A stretch of DNA of 56,016 nt, taken from the NCBI GenBank assembly GCA_015295985.1, contig DVDX01000072.1:1-56016 (forward strand), written 5' to 3'. Source of the DNA: Synechococcus sp. M44_DOE_062. GTDB taxonomy: Bacteria > Cyanobacteriota > Cyanobacteriia > Thermostichales > Thermostichaceae. Under the pieces are notes generated by a model. That model did no database searches. It worked only from the letters and a program-made list of their open reading frames with translations, and had not been told where the DNA came from. Within the stretch, counting starts at the first letter, position 1, and each line of letters begins with the position of its first letter. Shown piece by piece: positions 1 to 9,114 of the stretch. Position numbers and translations under genes: made by a program.

Positions 1-120
1 CAGTGCTCCGCACCGCTAGCGCGACAGTGCTCCGCACCGCTAGCGCGACAGTGCTCCGCACCGCTAGCGCGACAGTGCTATGCCTACGGCACCCTGACGG
101 GAACCGCACCGCTAGCGCGA
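1..120. repeat. 24-bp tandem repeat at window edge
   Basis: Three perfect head-to-tail copies of a 24-bp unit occupy 1-24, 25-48 and 49-72. A fourth, broken copy follows (73-80 and 104-120), interrupted by 23 bases. The unit contains CTCCGCACCGCTAGCGCGA, which matches the dispersed repeat found elsewhere in this window (consensus ACTCCGTCCCGCTNNCGCGA). The array runs off the left edge, so its true copy number is unknown. It lies downstream of the stop codon of the minus-strand response-regulator gene. There are no unique spacers, so it is not a CRISPR. Confidence 0.9.
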
Positions 121-157
121 ACGCCTCAAAGCGGCTTGAAATAGCCATAACCCACCT

Positions 158-1279
158 CTAACCAAAGCTGATGCGGAGCAGGGAGAAATCATCTTCAAAG
201 TCCGTCCGCCCCTGAAAGGATTGGGCCTCATGGATCACCTGATCCAGGCCACCGTCAGCGCTCTTGCTCAGCAGGGCTATCAAATTGTTCAGCCCCCAGA
301 GTTCTCTCTGCGGGTTTATGACTTCGTAAACTCCATCGCTGAACAGGTAGAGATGGCTGTTCTCCGGGATCCGTACTTGATCCCTTTGAAAAGTGAGGTC
401 GGGCAAAATGCCGATGGGCAGGTTATCAGTCTTCAGCAGGATTGAATCCTGACCTTGGATGAGCAGAGCAGGTGGGTGGCCGGCACTGGCAAAAGAGAGC
501 AGACGGGATCCCGGCTGATAAACCCCGTACCAAAGGGTGAAGTACATCTCATGGTGGGATCCCATTTGAAAAGACTGGTTGAGGGCACGCAAGACCGCGT
601 CCGGCTGGCGGGGATCGGTATCGGCCAAGCCTTGAGTGCGCAACTGGTTCATCACCGACACCGACAACAGAGCGGATCCCACCCCATGCCCCGACACATC
701 CAGCAGGTAGATGGCCAGGTGTTCCTCATCCAGCCAATGATAGTTAAACGAATCTCCCCCCAATTCCTGGGAGGGCAAAAAGCGCCACTCGAGAGCCACT
801 TTGCAGTCGGGGAAATAGACCGGCTCTGGCAGGAGAGAACGGACATAGCTGGCCGCCTCTGCCAATTCTGCCCGTAACCTGGCCGTTTGCTGCTGCAGGT
901 CATAGCTGAGCTGGTGTAAGCGCAGCCCGGCCCGCACACGTGCCCGCAACTCATTGGGGTCGATGGGCTTGCTCAGAAACTCATCTGCTCCGGCATCCAG
1001 GCCCTGGATACGGTCTTCGACCTCGGTGCGAGCGGTGAGCAAGATAAAAAACGTCGTGGAAAACTTGGGATTGGCTTTGATGCGTCGGCAAACCTCTAGT
1101 CCATCCATGTCCGGCATCATCCAATCACAGATGATCAGCCCCGGCACCAGCAGGTGGGCTTGCTCCAGCCCCTCGGAACCGTTGCTGGCCATCTCCACGG
1201 TGTAGCCTTGTCGCTCCAGGGATCGCTTCAACACCAGCCGAATTGTGGGATCGTCGTCAACAATCAAAATGGCCGTCAT
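158..1279 (-). CDS. response regulator with PP2C-type (SpoIIE/RsbU) phosphatase output
   Basis: A 373-aa two-domain signalling protein. The N-terminal receiver domain (about 1-120) has the acidic pair D9/D10, phospho-acceptor D52 in CDWMMPDMDG, T82 and K104 in the KP motif. After a short helical linker (about 121-150), the C-terminal half is a SpoIIE/RsbU-type PP2C serine phosphatase with metal-binding motifs GGDSF (D176), DVSGHG (D194) and SDGVYE near the end. By family knowledge, phosphorylation of the receiver would control dephosphorylation of an anti-sigma-antagonist-like partner. No histidine kinase, anti-sigma or STAS gene lies beside it, so the partner is unknown. It is divergent from the unknown gene at 1666, separated by 386 bp. 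Its family assignment is firm; its pathway is not visible. Confidence 0.93.
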   Translation of the reverse strand: MTAILIVDDDPTIRLVLKRSLERQGYTVEMASNGSEGLEQAHLLVPGLIICDWMMPDMDGLEVCRRIKANPKFSTTFFILLTARTEVEDRIQGLDAGADEFLSKPIDPNELRARVRAGLRLHQLSYDLQQQTARLRAELAEAASYVRSLLPEPVYFPDCKVALEWRFLPSQELGGDSFNYHWLDEEHLAIYLLDVSGHGVGSALLSVSVMNQLRTQGLADTDPRQPDAVLRALNQSFQMGSHHEMYFTLWYGVYQPGSRLLSFASAGHPPALLIQGQDSILLKTDNLPIGILPDLTFQRDQVRIPENSHLYLFSDGVYEVINPQRELWGLNNLIALLSKSADGGLDQVIHEAQSFQGRTDFEDDFSLLRISFG

Positions 1280-1665
1280 GACCGCTGCACCCCAATCCCA
1301 AAGTCAAAACCCATCCAAACGCAACTCCAGCCCGATAGCCCATACCGGTAGGCAGATCTTTCATCGTAGCTTAGGGGTTGCAGCAGGAAAACCAGCTCGG
1401 CAAGCAGTTCACAACAATGGGGAAAGCCTCAGCAGCCTCATCCATCGGAGCCAAGGTTGCGTATCGATCTGGGGATCCCCAAAACCGTGGTTGCACGCTA
1501 CCCAAAAGCTAACCGTTTCCAGATACTGATGGCAGCAGATCATCGCGAGGCGGATTCTGGGCAGATTCTTCTTGAGAGACTGCCATTGGATACAGAGATA
1601 CAGATCACACTCGTCCATCCTTCGCCCGTTTAGAGTGAACTTTAAGATTCAACGGCCTTTGCCGC
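1280..1665. other. 386-bp divergent intergenic region, no gene seen
   Basis: Lies between the divergent response regulator and the 603-aa unknown gene, so it should carry promoters in both directions. A minus-strand reading frame of 69 codons (1409-1618) has no recognisable features and I do not call it. There is one GGGGATCCCC palindrome near 1482. I see no tRNA, terminator or convincing -35/-10 pair. Confidence 0.6.
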
Positions 1666-3477
1666 ATGAGCACATCTCCCCTATCCTTATCCCCTCCCTC
1701 CGTTCAGGATTCACAGGCAACTTCGCCCCCGGCACCCAGCGAAGTTCCCAGGGGAGAAATCCGGCTGGAGGACTTGGACGAAAAGCAATTGTTGGCCGCC
1801 CTATCATCGGTGGTGTTAAACCCGGCAGCTTGGAGTTGCTTCAGCGTCAGCGAAACCAGCCGCCTGCTACGCCCCCTGCAAATCTGCCCCGACTTGACGG
1901 GAACTCCCGTTCTCTCCCCAGGGGCCACTGCCGAAGTGGTCTATAAGTTCCTGCTGAGCGACGGTCGGATCGGAACCATGAAGGGGCTGATCTCCATCGA
2001 AGGCTTCCGCAGCGAGCGGCTGCGCTCTGTTTACGATCAGCTTCACATTGAAAAGGTTATCCCGGCCTTCACCGAGTCGGTTGTGGTGCAAATTATTGAT
2101 CATTTAAAATCGATTTTTGCCCGCGACTTGGATGAGCTGCTTTGGCAAGAAAGCTTTTACTTCACCCCTCAAGATCTGCGCCAGCAAGAGTTCTTGTTGC
2201 GCGGCCTGCGGCCCGAGGCGATCCCACGCAGCTTTCGGCCTCACCTGCAGAGGGTCTACACCCAGATTATGAGGGTGTGTCGCAGCTTGCCCAACATCGC
2301 CTTCCAACTGTGTCTGCGGGCCTACCTAGAGTACAACGAGGTCAAAAACAGGCATCTGCTGGCGCTTCTACTCAGCAAGTATTTTTACACGCTCTACCGC
2401 ATCGGCGGTCTGGACGGTTGGGAAAGTGGGGATCCGGTGGAGCTGGGATCCCTACGCTCTGCCAGTGGGCGAGTTCGGCTTCAGGCTCTTTCTCGCCTTC
2501 TAACCCTGAACAACGACAGCGACGCTCCCCTGGTGGGCATTGGGGGCACCGGGCCGGGGGGCAGCTATTTCAGCGGGGAACGGGAGCCTGCCGGCGTTGA
2601 GATGGTGAGCTCAGAAGAGATTGAAAAGCTGCGGCAAGATGTGGAGGTGGCTCGCGGCCAGATCACCGAGGCCCAGCAGTTGGTGGCCCAATATCAGGAG
2701 GAGAAAAAACAGGAACTGCTCACCCGCCTTCAGGATCCGGGAAAGTTTCTTCTCTTCAGCATTCATCAGTTTTTTGACACCCTCTTCGGATCCCTGCCCG
2801 GAGAGGTGAAAAGCGAGTACGGGGCAGTTTGGGTGCCGCGCACCTCCTACTTGGATGAGAAGGAGCGAGACAAGCTGACAGAGCATTTGCGCCAGATCAC
2901 CAGCGAAGCTTATTTGGTCAGCGTTCCCTTTGCCGAGGCCACCCTCATCGGCTATTGGCGGGTTTTGGCGGATTCGTTCTACAACCAATGGGTTTTGAAT
3001 CAGTACAAGCAATTGCAGAGCTATGGGGTGGATTTGGAGCAACAGGGCATCCAGATTCTGGAACGAGAACGATTTCTGGATGAGGTTCAGTTGCGCTTTG
3101 CCGCCCGCCATCGAGAAATTGTGACTCAAAATGTAGAGAAGATCACCCAAATTGTGGTGGATAGCCTCGCCAAACGGGTGGCCCTCAACACCAGCCAGCA
3201 AAGTTTTCAGGCCATGCGGGCCAAGTTGACCACTGTTTTGGATATGGACATTTCCCGCAAGGACGTGGGGGAAGTCAAGCGGCTGATCGACTACTTCACC
3301 GATGTGTTTTTGGGCAAGCGGGAGGAGCTGCGCTCCCCCTATCCGGTGGGCACGATTTTACAAGTCAAGGCGGCCATTGAGGCTCGTCCCCCCGATAGCC
3401 GCACCCGCATTGGTCTGGAAATTTTGGGGCAGCTCTACCGCGAGTACGTTCCCCTGCTGGGATCCGCACCGAGGTAG
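1666..3477 (+). CDS. conserved-looking protein of unknown function (603 aa)
   Basis: I do not recognise this 603-aa protein. The first 35 residues are rich in Ser/Pro and low in complexity. The rest is a soluble, mixed-charge, mostly helical sequence without a signal peptide or membrane segment. A likely coiled coil spans about 313-355 (EEIEKLRQDVEVARGQ onward), which could mediate dimerisation. A glycine-rich patch (GIGGTGPGGSYFSG) sits just before it. The ATG at 1666 follows a non-coding stretch, and the frame stays open with codon use like its neighbours, so it is a real gene. The aldo/keto reductase begins 85 bp downstream on the same strand, so cotranscription is possible. No catalytic motif is evident. 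Confidence 0.85.
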   Translation: MSTSPLSLSPPSVQDSQATSPPAPSEVPRGEIRLEDLDEKQLLAALSSVVLNPAAWSCFSVSETSRLLRPLQICPDLTGTPVLSPGATAEVVYKFLLSDGRIGTMKGLISIEGFRSERLRSVYDQLHIEKVIPAFTESVVVQIIDHLKSIFARDLDELLWQESFYFTPQDLRQQEFLLRGLRPEAIPRSFRPHLQRVYTQIMRVCRSLPNIAFQLCLRAYLEYNEVKNRHLLALLLSKYFYTLYRIGGLDGWESGDPVELGSLRSASGRVRLQALSRLLTLNNDSDAPLVGIGGTGPGGSYFSGEREPAGVEMVSSEEIEKLRQDVEVARGQITEAQQLVAQYQEEKKQELLTRLQDPGKFLLFSIHQFFDTLFGSLPGEVKSEYGAVWVPRTSYLDEKERDKLTEHLRQITSEAYLVSVPFAEATLIGYWRVLADSFYNQWVLNQYKQLQSYGVDLEQQGIQILERERFLDEVQLRFAARHREIVTQNVEKITQIVVDSLAKRVALNTSQQSFQAMRAKLTTVLDMDISRKDVGEVKRLIDYFTDVFLGKREELRSPYPVGTILQVKAAIEARPPDSRTRIGLEILGQLYREYVPLLGSAPR

Positions 3478-3562
3478 GAATAGGGGCAGAGCGGCGGATC
3501 CCGTGGGCCGACAGGTTTTGGGCAGAATGGGGACTGGCGTGCTGTCTAGATGGAGATTCCCC

Positions 3563-4603
3563 ATGCGCTACCGCCAGCTTGGCCACAGCCCTTTGCAAGT
3601 TTCGGAGATCTGCCTGGGCACCATGACCTTTGGGCAGCAAAATACTCTGGCCGAGGCTTTTGAACAACTCGACTACGCGGTGGAGCACGGGATCAACTTC
3701 ATCGATACCGCCGAGATGTATCCGGTGCCGGCGCGGGCGGAAACCCAGGGAGCCACCGAGCGCTACATCGGCGAGTGGCTGCAACACCAACCGCGGCATC
3801 GCCTGATCCTGGCCACCAAGATCACCGGCCCCGGTCGGCCCTGGCATTGGATTCGCAACGGATCCCTGTCCATCACCCGCGACAACCTCAAGCAGGCGGT
3901 GGCCGATAGCCTCAAACGCCTGAAAACCGACTACATCGACCTCTACCAGATCCACTGGCCGGATCGCTACGTGCCCCTGTTTGGGGGCGTTGCCTACGAT
4001 CCCAGCCAGGAGCGGCCCACCGTTCCCATTGCCGAGCAGTTGCAGGCTCTGGCGGAATTGGTGCAAGAGGGTCTCATTCGCTACATCGGCCTGAGCAACG
4101 AAACCCCTTGGGGGGTGAGCAAGTTCTGCCAGGTGGCCGAGCAACTGGGGTTGCCCAGGGTGGTCTCGATTCAGAATGCCTACAGCCTCATCAACCGCAC
4201 GTTTGAAATGGGCCTGGCGGAAGTCTGCCGCCACGAGCAGGTGGGCTTGCTGGCCTACAGCCCGCTCGGATTTGGGCTGCTGACGGGCAAATATCTGGGG
4301 GGGGTGAAGCCGCCGGGATCCCGTTTGGCCTTGTTTGAAGGCTTTGGCCAGCGGTACCGCAAGCCGAATGTGGAAGAAGCGGTGGCCGCCTATGTGCAAA
4401 TTGCCCGCCGGCACGGTCTGACACCGGCCCAGTTGGCTTTGGCCTTTGTGCGCAGCCGCTGGTTTGTCACCAGCACCATCATCGGGGCCACCAGCCTGAC
4501 CCAACTCAAAGAGAACCTCAGTTGCCTGGATGTGGAGCTGTCCCCGCAGATCCTGGCGGAGATCGAAGCGGTTCACCAGCGCTACCCCAATCCTGCCCCC
4601 TAA
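3563..4603 (+). CDS. aldo/keto reductase, Tas-like
   Basis: A 346-aa NADP(H)-dependent aldo/keto reductase. It closely resembles E. coli Tas in length and in the N-terminal pattern LGTMTFG, LDYAVEHGINFIDTAEMYPVP and ETQGATE. The catalytic tetrad of the family is present: D48, Y53, K86 and H131 (YQIHWPD). The C-terminal cofactor-binding region contains SRWFVTSTIIGATS. I chose the ATG at 3563 (MRYRQLGHSP) because the open frame extends far upstream through sequence that overlaps the previous gene and has no family similarity. The natural substrate is unknown; such enzymes reduce small aldehydes or ketones in the cytoplasm. Confidence 0.92.
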   Translation: MRYRQLGHSPLQVSEICLGTMTFGQQNTLAEAFEQLDYAVEHGINFIDTAEMYPVPARAETQGATERYIGEWLQHQPRHRLILATKITGPGRPWHWIRNGSLSITRDNLKQAVADSLKRLKTDYIDLYQIHWPDRYVPLFGGVAYDPSQERPTVPIAEQLQALAELVQEGLIRYIGLSNETPWGVSKFCQVAEQLGLPRVVSIQNAYSLINRTFEMGLAEVCRHEQVGLLAYSPLGFGLLTGKYLGGVKPPGSRLALFEGFGQRYRKPNVEEAVAAYVQIARRHGLTPAQLALAFVRSRWFVTSTIIGATSLTQLKENLSCLDVELSPQILAEIEAVHQRYPNPAP

Positions 4604-4776
4604 AAGGTTGGCGAAACCGACGGCCAAATAGAACTTTTCGGAAGGTTTCCTCGTCTGGATGTGCGGTTTGGATATCCTCTCCGACTCTTCTGTCCGGCCA
4701 GTTTCTATGGCCTCTCCCAGCCAAGAGTGGGGATCCGAGACCGTGAATCCCGTACCAAGAACCTGAGGTGTGAACG

Positions 4777-6411
4777 ATGCGTAAGCTTTCCCTTTGGCAG
4801 GGTTGGAAGACTGCGGCTTTGGTGATCAGTTGCAGCAGCTTGGCCTGGCTTGGGGATCCCGCTTGGGCCCAACTTTCCGATATCAGCACCTATTGGGGTG
4901 CCCAGTACATCGCTGGATTGAATGAACGACAGATCATCGGTGGCTTCCCAGATGGCACCTTTCGCCCCAACGAGTCCATCACCCGTGCCCAATTTGCCGT
5001 TATTGTCACCAAAGCCTTTGGCCTAGATACCAACGTTCCTGTGCGCTCCTTTGCCGATCCAATTCCCAGTTGGGCGGCTCCCTCCATCGGCGCGGCGGCA
5101 GCAGCAGGGTTTGTTTCCGGCTTTCCGGATGGCACTTTTCGACCCAATGATGTGCTCACCCGTGCGCAGGCCATCACCGTCCTGACCCGTGCAGCTACCA
5201 ACGGCAGGCTCATCGAAGATGCCGGTCAAATTGACGCGATCCTATCTGCGTTCGGTGATGCCAATTTGGTTCCCAACTTTGCCCGCGCCCCCATCGCAAC
5301 AGCGGTTCAGGAAGGGTTGTTGGTGCTCTACCCCGACCCCACCCGATTGAATGCCCAGGCCGTGGCCACGCGGGGGGAAGTGGCTGCTCTTACCTACCAA
5401 GCGCTGGCCAAGGTGGGTCGAGTGCCCAATTTGGATCCGCCGGTGGGGGCTGCCATCCCCGGCCCTGGGATCCGCACCGAGCTCCTTGCCCAGGTCACCC
5501 CTACGCCCGAACCCCTGGCCACGCCGGACATTCCCATTGAGCCTTTGGTGGAAACGCTGCCCGCCGCCCCAGAAGTGAGAACCTTCTTCGCCCGCGAAGA
5601 GCTGGGATCCGTGAACCCAGGGGATACCATTACCGTGTTTTTGCTGGGATCCCCAGGGGCGCAGGGATCGTTTTCCATCCCCGGCATTGCCTACAACCTG
5701 CCGCTGCAGGAAACCCGCCCAGGGCAATACGAGGGCAGCTACACCTTCCGCAGCCAAGACCGGGCCTCAGAAGCGCCTGTTTTTGCCCGCCTGGAGCGGA
5801 ATGGACTGGTGACCCTGGTACAGTTGCCGGACAAAACCATCACCATCGGACGGGTTACCGACACCACCTTCCCCACCATCAGCGAACTGGCCCCTCCCAA
5901 TGGATCCCTAACCGACAACTCTCGTCCCTCCATCTCAGCCCGTTTCCAGGATGACCAGGGAATCGACCTCAATAGCTTTACCTTGCTGGTGAACAACGTG
6001 GATGTCACCGCCCAAGCCCAGCTCACCCGCACCGGCTTTACCTACACCCCAGCTGAGCCTCTGCCCACCGATCGACCGACCTTGATTGCCGTCCAAATTG
6101 CCGATACCAGCGGCAACACTACCATCCAGCAGTGGTCTTTCCAGGTGCAGGCCGCCCAGCCCACTGCCACACTGACTCCAACACCAACCCCGACACCAGC
6201 AGCGACACCCACGCCGACCCTGACACCAACCCCAACACCGGTAGCGACGCCCACTCCAACTCCAACACCAACGCTGACCCCGACACCGGTAGCGACGCCT
6301 ACTCCCACACCCACGCCGGAAGCTACACCCACCCTGACTTCAACACCGACCCCCACACCCACTCCCACGCCACAGCCTGGCGGGGAGCCTTCGCCTTCTC
6401 CTAGCCCTTAG
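4777..6411 (+). CDS. SLH-domain exported protein with TP-rich C-terminal tail
   Basis: A 544-aa envelope protein. An N-terminal signal peptide (about 1-31, ending AWA-Q) is followed by three S-layer homology modules: about 33-85 ([20 protein letters not shown]), 91-145 ([19 protein letters not shown]) and a more diverged third at about 157-212. SLH modules bind pyruvylated secondary cell-wall polymer or peptidoglycan and anchor proteins to the envelope. A middle region (about 270-460) looks like beta-sandwich folds, with an Ig-like stretch ([23 protein letters not shown]). The last ~80 residues are TPTPTP-type repeats ending in a PSPSPSP tail, probably an extended wall-spanning segment. It differs from the SLH-porin family, in which one SLH unit precedes a beta-barrel; no barrel is evident here. 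Confidence 0.9.
   Translation: MRKLSLWQGWKTAALVISCSSLAWLGDPAWAQLSDISTYWGAQYIAGLNERQIIGGFPDGTFRPNESITRAQFAVIVTKAFGLDTNVPVRSFADPIPSWAAPSIGAAAAAGFVSGFPDGTFRPNDVLTRAQAITVLTRAATNGRLIEDAGQIDAILSAFGDANLVPNFARAPIATAVQEGLLVLYPDPTRLNAQAVATRGEVAALTYQALAKVGRVPNLDPPVGAAIPGPGIRTELLAQVTPTPEPLATPDIPIEPLVETLPAAPEVRTFFAREELGSVNPGDTITVFLLGSPGAQGSFSIPGIAYNLPLQETRPGQYEGSYTFRSQDRASEAPVFARLERNGLVTLVQLPDKTITIGRVTDTTFPTISELAPPNGSLTDNSRPSISARFQDDQGIDLNSFTLLVNNVDVTAQAQLTRTGFTYTPAEPLPTDRPTLIAVQIADTSGNTTIQQWSFQVQAAQPTATLTPTPTPTPAATPTPTLTPTPTPVATPTPTPTPTLTPTPVATPTPTPTPEATPTLTSTPTPTPTPTPQPGGEPSPSPSP
6165..6405 (+). repeat. low-complexity ACN-CCN repeat encoding TPTP tail
   Basis: About 240 bases of alternating threonine and proline codons with varied third positions, interrupted by short VAT/AAT blocks. 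Synonymous variation shows that it is maintained at protein level rather than being a freshly expanded microsatellite. Length polymorphism between strains is likely. Confidence 0.85.
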
Positions 6412-6532
6412 GGAAGGGGGATCCCATCAACGGCTGTTAATGGTGCTTTAAGAGCAATTGAGTTGTTACTGAACACTACCCCTAGTGGGCACGAGCCAGT
6501 CGGGATGTTAAGCTACTGCCAGTTGTGACCGG

Positions 6533-7480
6533 ATGGGATCCATGAGCTCAACCTTGCAGCCGTTCCTGCATTTGTTGCAGAGGAGTTCCTTTTGGGGGGT
6601 GTTGGGTGGGGTGTTGATGGCCGGTGCTGTTGCCCCCGTTGCCGCTCAGCAGTTTGAATTCACCCCCCAGCCGGTGCCCCCCAGAGGGGATCCCGTCCCT
6701 ACCTTGCCCTTGCTGAGCGCTCCGCCCTCCCCCGCCTCTGCCGCCCCACCGGCCCTGCCACCGGTACCTCAGGTGCCGCAAATGCCGCTGGATCCCACGG
6801 TTCCGGTTTTGGATCCGATCCCGGTAGTGCCCGTTCCAGTGGCTCCAGGTGGACAACCCCCCCAAGGCGAGGCCTATTCCTATCAACGTCGGCCTGACCG
6901 CAGCCCAGGGGGGGATCTCTCCGGAGCTACGCGGGGTGAGCTGCCTGCCGGCACCCGTATTCTCCTTACGGTTTACCGACCCATCACCTTCCAGCCCTAC
7001 CAGGCCATCAACGGCCACCTGGAAGTCTCCGAGCCGGTGATGGATCGCTTTGGCCAGGTGGTGATCCCGGCAGGGAGTGTGGTGTGGGGTACCTTTGAGC
7101 CGGTTTACCGAGAACTGAAGTTTCCTGGTCGGGAGTCGGAGAGCGCCGATCCCCAAGAGCGGGTTGTCGGCAGCCGCTTTGTAGCCAACCGCCTCACCAT
7201 CGGCTCTTCCACCTACTTGGTGAGAGGCCAGTCTGCGCCGTTACCAGTCGGGTTGGATCGCAACGCCGATGTCGGCACAACCGTAGCCCGCGGGGCAGGC
7301 TATGGGGCAGCAGGTGGGTTGGCCCTGGGGATTCTCACGGGGGGATGGGGCTTTTTGCCGATCTTGGCCGGCAGTCTGGCCGGCGCTGCAGCAGGCAGTA
7401 CCAATATCGACCGGGTGGTGACGCTGCAGCCCAATACGCTGGTGGAGCTGGAACTGACCGACAGCCTGATCATTCAATGA
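6533..7480 (+). CDS. exported proline-rich protein, unknown function
   Basis: A 315-aa protein with a signal peptide or signal anchor (hydrophobic stretch ending VAPVAAQ, about residue 39). A proline-rich linker runs about 45-110 (PVPPRGDPVPTLPLL). The globular C-terminal part starts at GTRILLTVYRPITFQ and contains IPAGSVVWGTFEPV and FVANRLTIG. This pattern loosely recalls the beta-barrel of VirB10/TrbI-type proteins, but I would not assign it on that alone. A glycine/alanine-rich hydrophobic hairpin ([34 protein letters not shown], about 255-287 and given here only as its outline GYGAAGG...GAAAGS) lies near the end. Start could be ATG 6533 or ATG 6542; both keep the signal sequence. It follows the SLH gene by 121 bp on the same strand, so an envelope role is likely. 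Confidence 0.8.
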   Translation: MGSMSSTLQPFLHLLQRSSFWGVLGGVLMAGAVAPVAAQQFEFTPQPVPPRGDPVPTLPLLSAPPSPASAAPPALPPVPQVPQMPLDPTVPVLDPIPVVPVPVAPGGQPPQGEAYSYQRRPDRSPGGDLSGATRGELPAGTRILLTVYRPITFQPYQAINGHLEVSEPVMDRFGQVVIPAGSVVWGTFEPVYRELKFPGRESESADPQERVVGSRFVANRLTIGSSTYLVRGQSAPLPVGLDRNADVGTTVARGAGYGAAGGLALGILTGGWGFLPILAGSLAGAAAGSTNIDRVVTLQPNTLVELELTDSLIIQ

Positions 7481-7858
7481 ACTTTCAATGAACTGGCCGA
7501 CGCTGATACATTTACGCTGAACTTTCCTGTTCGCTTGCGTGGCGCAGCCACACAGAACTGCTCTAGAAAACAGCGATCACGTCCTATTGGTTGAGAAACA
7601 GGACTGCAGTATCCCGCAAAGCCCTGAGAAAAACTCTCAGAGCCCCTACTTCCTTCACTTCCCGGCGACCCAGAGGTCGACTCAAGGATCTGGAAGATCT
7701 TTCAATTACAATATCCCTTGCCTTGAGTTTGGCAAACCCCAGTGATTTCAGTAAAGTTCAGTGTTTCCAGGACTAGAGGCAGCTCTCTTGCTCCGTGGCT
7801 GGCTGAAGTGACTTGGGGCAGCTCGGTAGAGTAGAAGAGAGCCCCCTTCATTGGTTCC
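7481..7858. other. 378-bp intergenic region with two small hairpins
   Basis: No gene seen. A 5-bp stem with a 3-nt loop (GTGGC-gca-GCCAC, 7539-7551) and a 6-bp stem (CTGAGA/TCTCAG, 7624-7640) are present. Neither is followed by a T-run, so neither is a convincing intrinsic terminator. The region should contain the promoter of the DUF445 gene. Confidence 0.55.
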
Positions 7859-9079
7859 ATGGCCTTCTGGATCTACGTTGTGCCCCCGCTGGCCGGGCTG
7901 GTGATTGGCTATTTCACCAACGACATTGCCATCAAAATGCTGTTCCGGCCCTACCGCCCCTATCGGGTTTTCGGCTGGCGCATCCCCTTCACCCCTGGTT
8001 TGATCCCGCAGAACCAACCCCGTCTGGCCAAGCAGATCGCCAAGACCATTATGGGATCCCTGCTCACGCCGGAGGAGCTGCACAATCTAGCCCGCAAGCT
8101 GCTGCAAACCGAGCGCATGCAAGCTGGGATCCGCTGGCTGCTGGGGGTAGCTCTGGATCGGCTGCAAAACCCTGAGCAACAGCAGCAAACCGCCCAGGTG
8201 TTGGCGCGCATTTTGGCCGACCTGTTTAACGAGTCGTTGCCCCGCCTGGTGAAGGTGCTGGCCCGTCAAGAAACCTTTTTGGAAGGGCCGATTAACCAAC
8301 TGTTCGACCAGGTGTTGCTGGAGCTGCGTCTCAGTGCCGAGCAGGCCAAGCAGCTCTCGGAGTGGATCTTGAAGCAGGCGCTGCCCCCAAAGGTGTTGCG
8401 GCAGAACTTGGTGGACTTTCTCACCGATCGCAACATCGAATCCCTGGATGAGGAGTTTCGTGAACGGGCCACCGGCTCCTATTGGGTGGTGGCCAACCTG
8501 TTCGGCCTGAAAAATGCCCTGCTGCGCCTGCGCACCTATTGTCTGGAAGAGCCGGAAGGGGCAGAGGCCATCTTGGAAGATCTGCTCAAAGACATCAACG
8601 CCCCCCGCCGCCTGACCGAGATCCTGCAGAACCTCTCTCTGCAAAACCTGCCGGTTTCCGCCGTGCGTCAGTTGCGCCGTGCCCTCCGCGACGGGATCCA
8701 AGATTACTTGCGCAGCCAAGGGCCAGAGGTTATCAAGGGGCTGGGGGAGAGCATCGATTGGGAAAAAGTGGCCGGCCTGGTGTTGGGACGCCTGCGCAAC
8801 TCCAAGGCGTTGATCACCTCCATCGATCAGATCAGCGCCGACCTAGCTCTGGTCTTGGAGCGCTACCTAGAACGAGATCTCGAATCCCTGATGATGCAGG
8901 TGATCCCGGTGTTGAACTTGGATCAGGTCATTGCCGATAAAGTCAACGCCACCTCCCCTGCTGACCTGGAGCAAGCCATCCAGCAGATCGTGCGCCAAGA
9001 ACTCCAGGCCATCGTCAACTTAGGCGGCCTCCTCGGCTTTTTGGTGGGCTGTGTGCAGGTGCTGTTTTTGCTGGGCTGA
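7859..9079 (+). CDS. DUF445 family membrane protein
   Basis: A 406-aa protein of the DUF445 (YheB/UPF0754) family. This is recognisable from the N-terminal membrane segment and the following conserved block (PPLAGLVIGYFTNDIAIKML, then RPYRPYRVFGWRIPFTPGLIP). The long middle part is helical, charged and presumably cytoplasmic or periplasmic. A second membrane segment closes the protein (LGGLLGFLVGCVQVLFLLG). The topology is therefore one helix at each end, with a large soluble helical domain between. The function of the family is not established. The stop codon lies 35 bp before the ATG of the nucleotidase-family gene, so the two may be cotranscribed. Confidence 0.92.
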   Translation: MAFWIYVVPPLAGLVIGYFTNDIAIKMLFRPYRPYRVFGWRIPFTPGLIPQNQPRLAKQIAKTIMGSLLTPEELHNLARKLLQTERMQAGIRWLLGVALDRLQNPEQQQQTAQVLARILADLFNESLPRLVKVLARQETFLEGPINQLFDQVLLELRLSAEQAKQLSEWILKQALPPKVLRQNLVDFLTDRNIESLDEEFRERATGSYWVVANLFGLKNALLRLRTYCLEEPEGAEAILEDLLKDINAPRRLTEILQNLSLQNLPVSAVRQLRRALRDGIQDYLRSQGPEVIKGLGESIDWEKVAGLVLGRLRNSKALITSIDQISADLALVLERYLERDLESLMMQVIPVLNLDQVIADKVNATSPADLEQAIQQIVRQELQAIVNLGGLLGFLVGCVQVLFLLG

Positions 9080-9114
9080 CGAGCTTGGGTTGGAGCCCCA
9101 AGTTTGGCTACGAT

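Noticed and set aside
1-120. CRISPR array at the left edge
   Set aside because: The 24-bp units are strictly head to tail without unique spacers, and no cas gene is present.
1409-1618. 69-codon minus-strand frame between the first two genes
   Set aside because: No start signal or recognisable features; amino-acid composition rich in Trp, Cys and Leu, as expected for a chance frame.
3365-4627. 420-codon open frame antisense to the aldo/keto reductase
   Set aside because: The sense strand encodes a well-recognised enzyme; the antisense product has no features.
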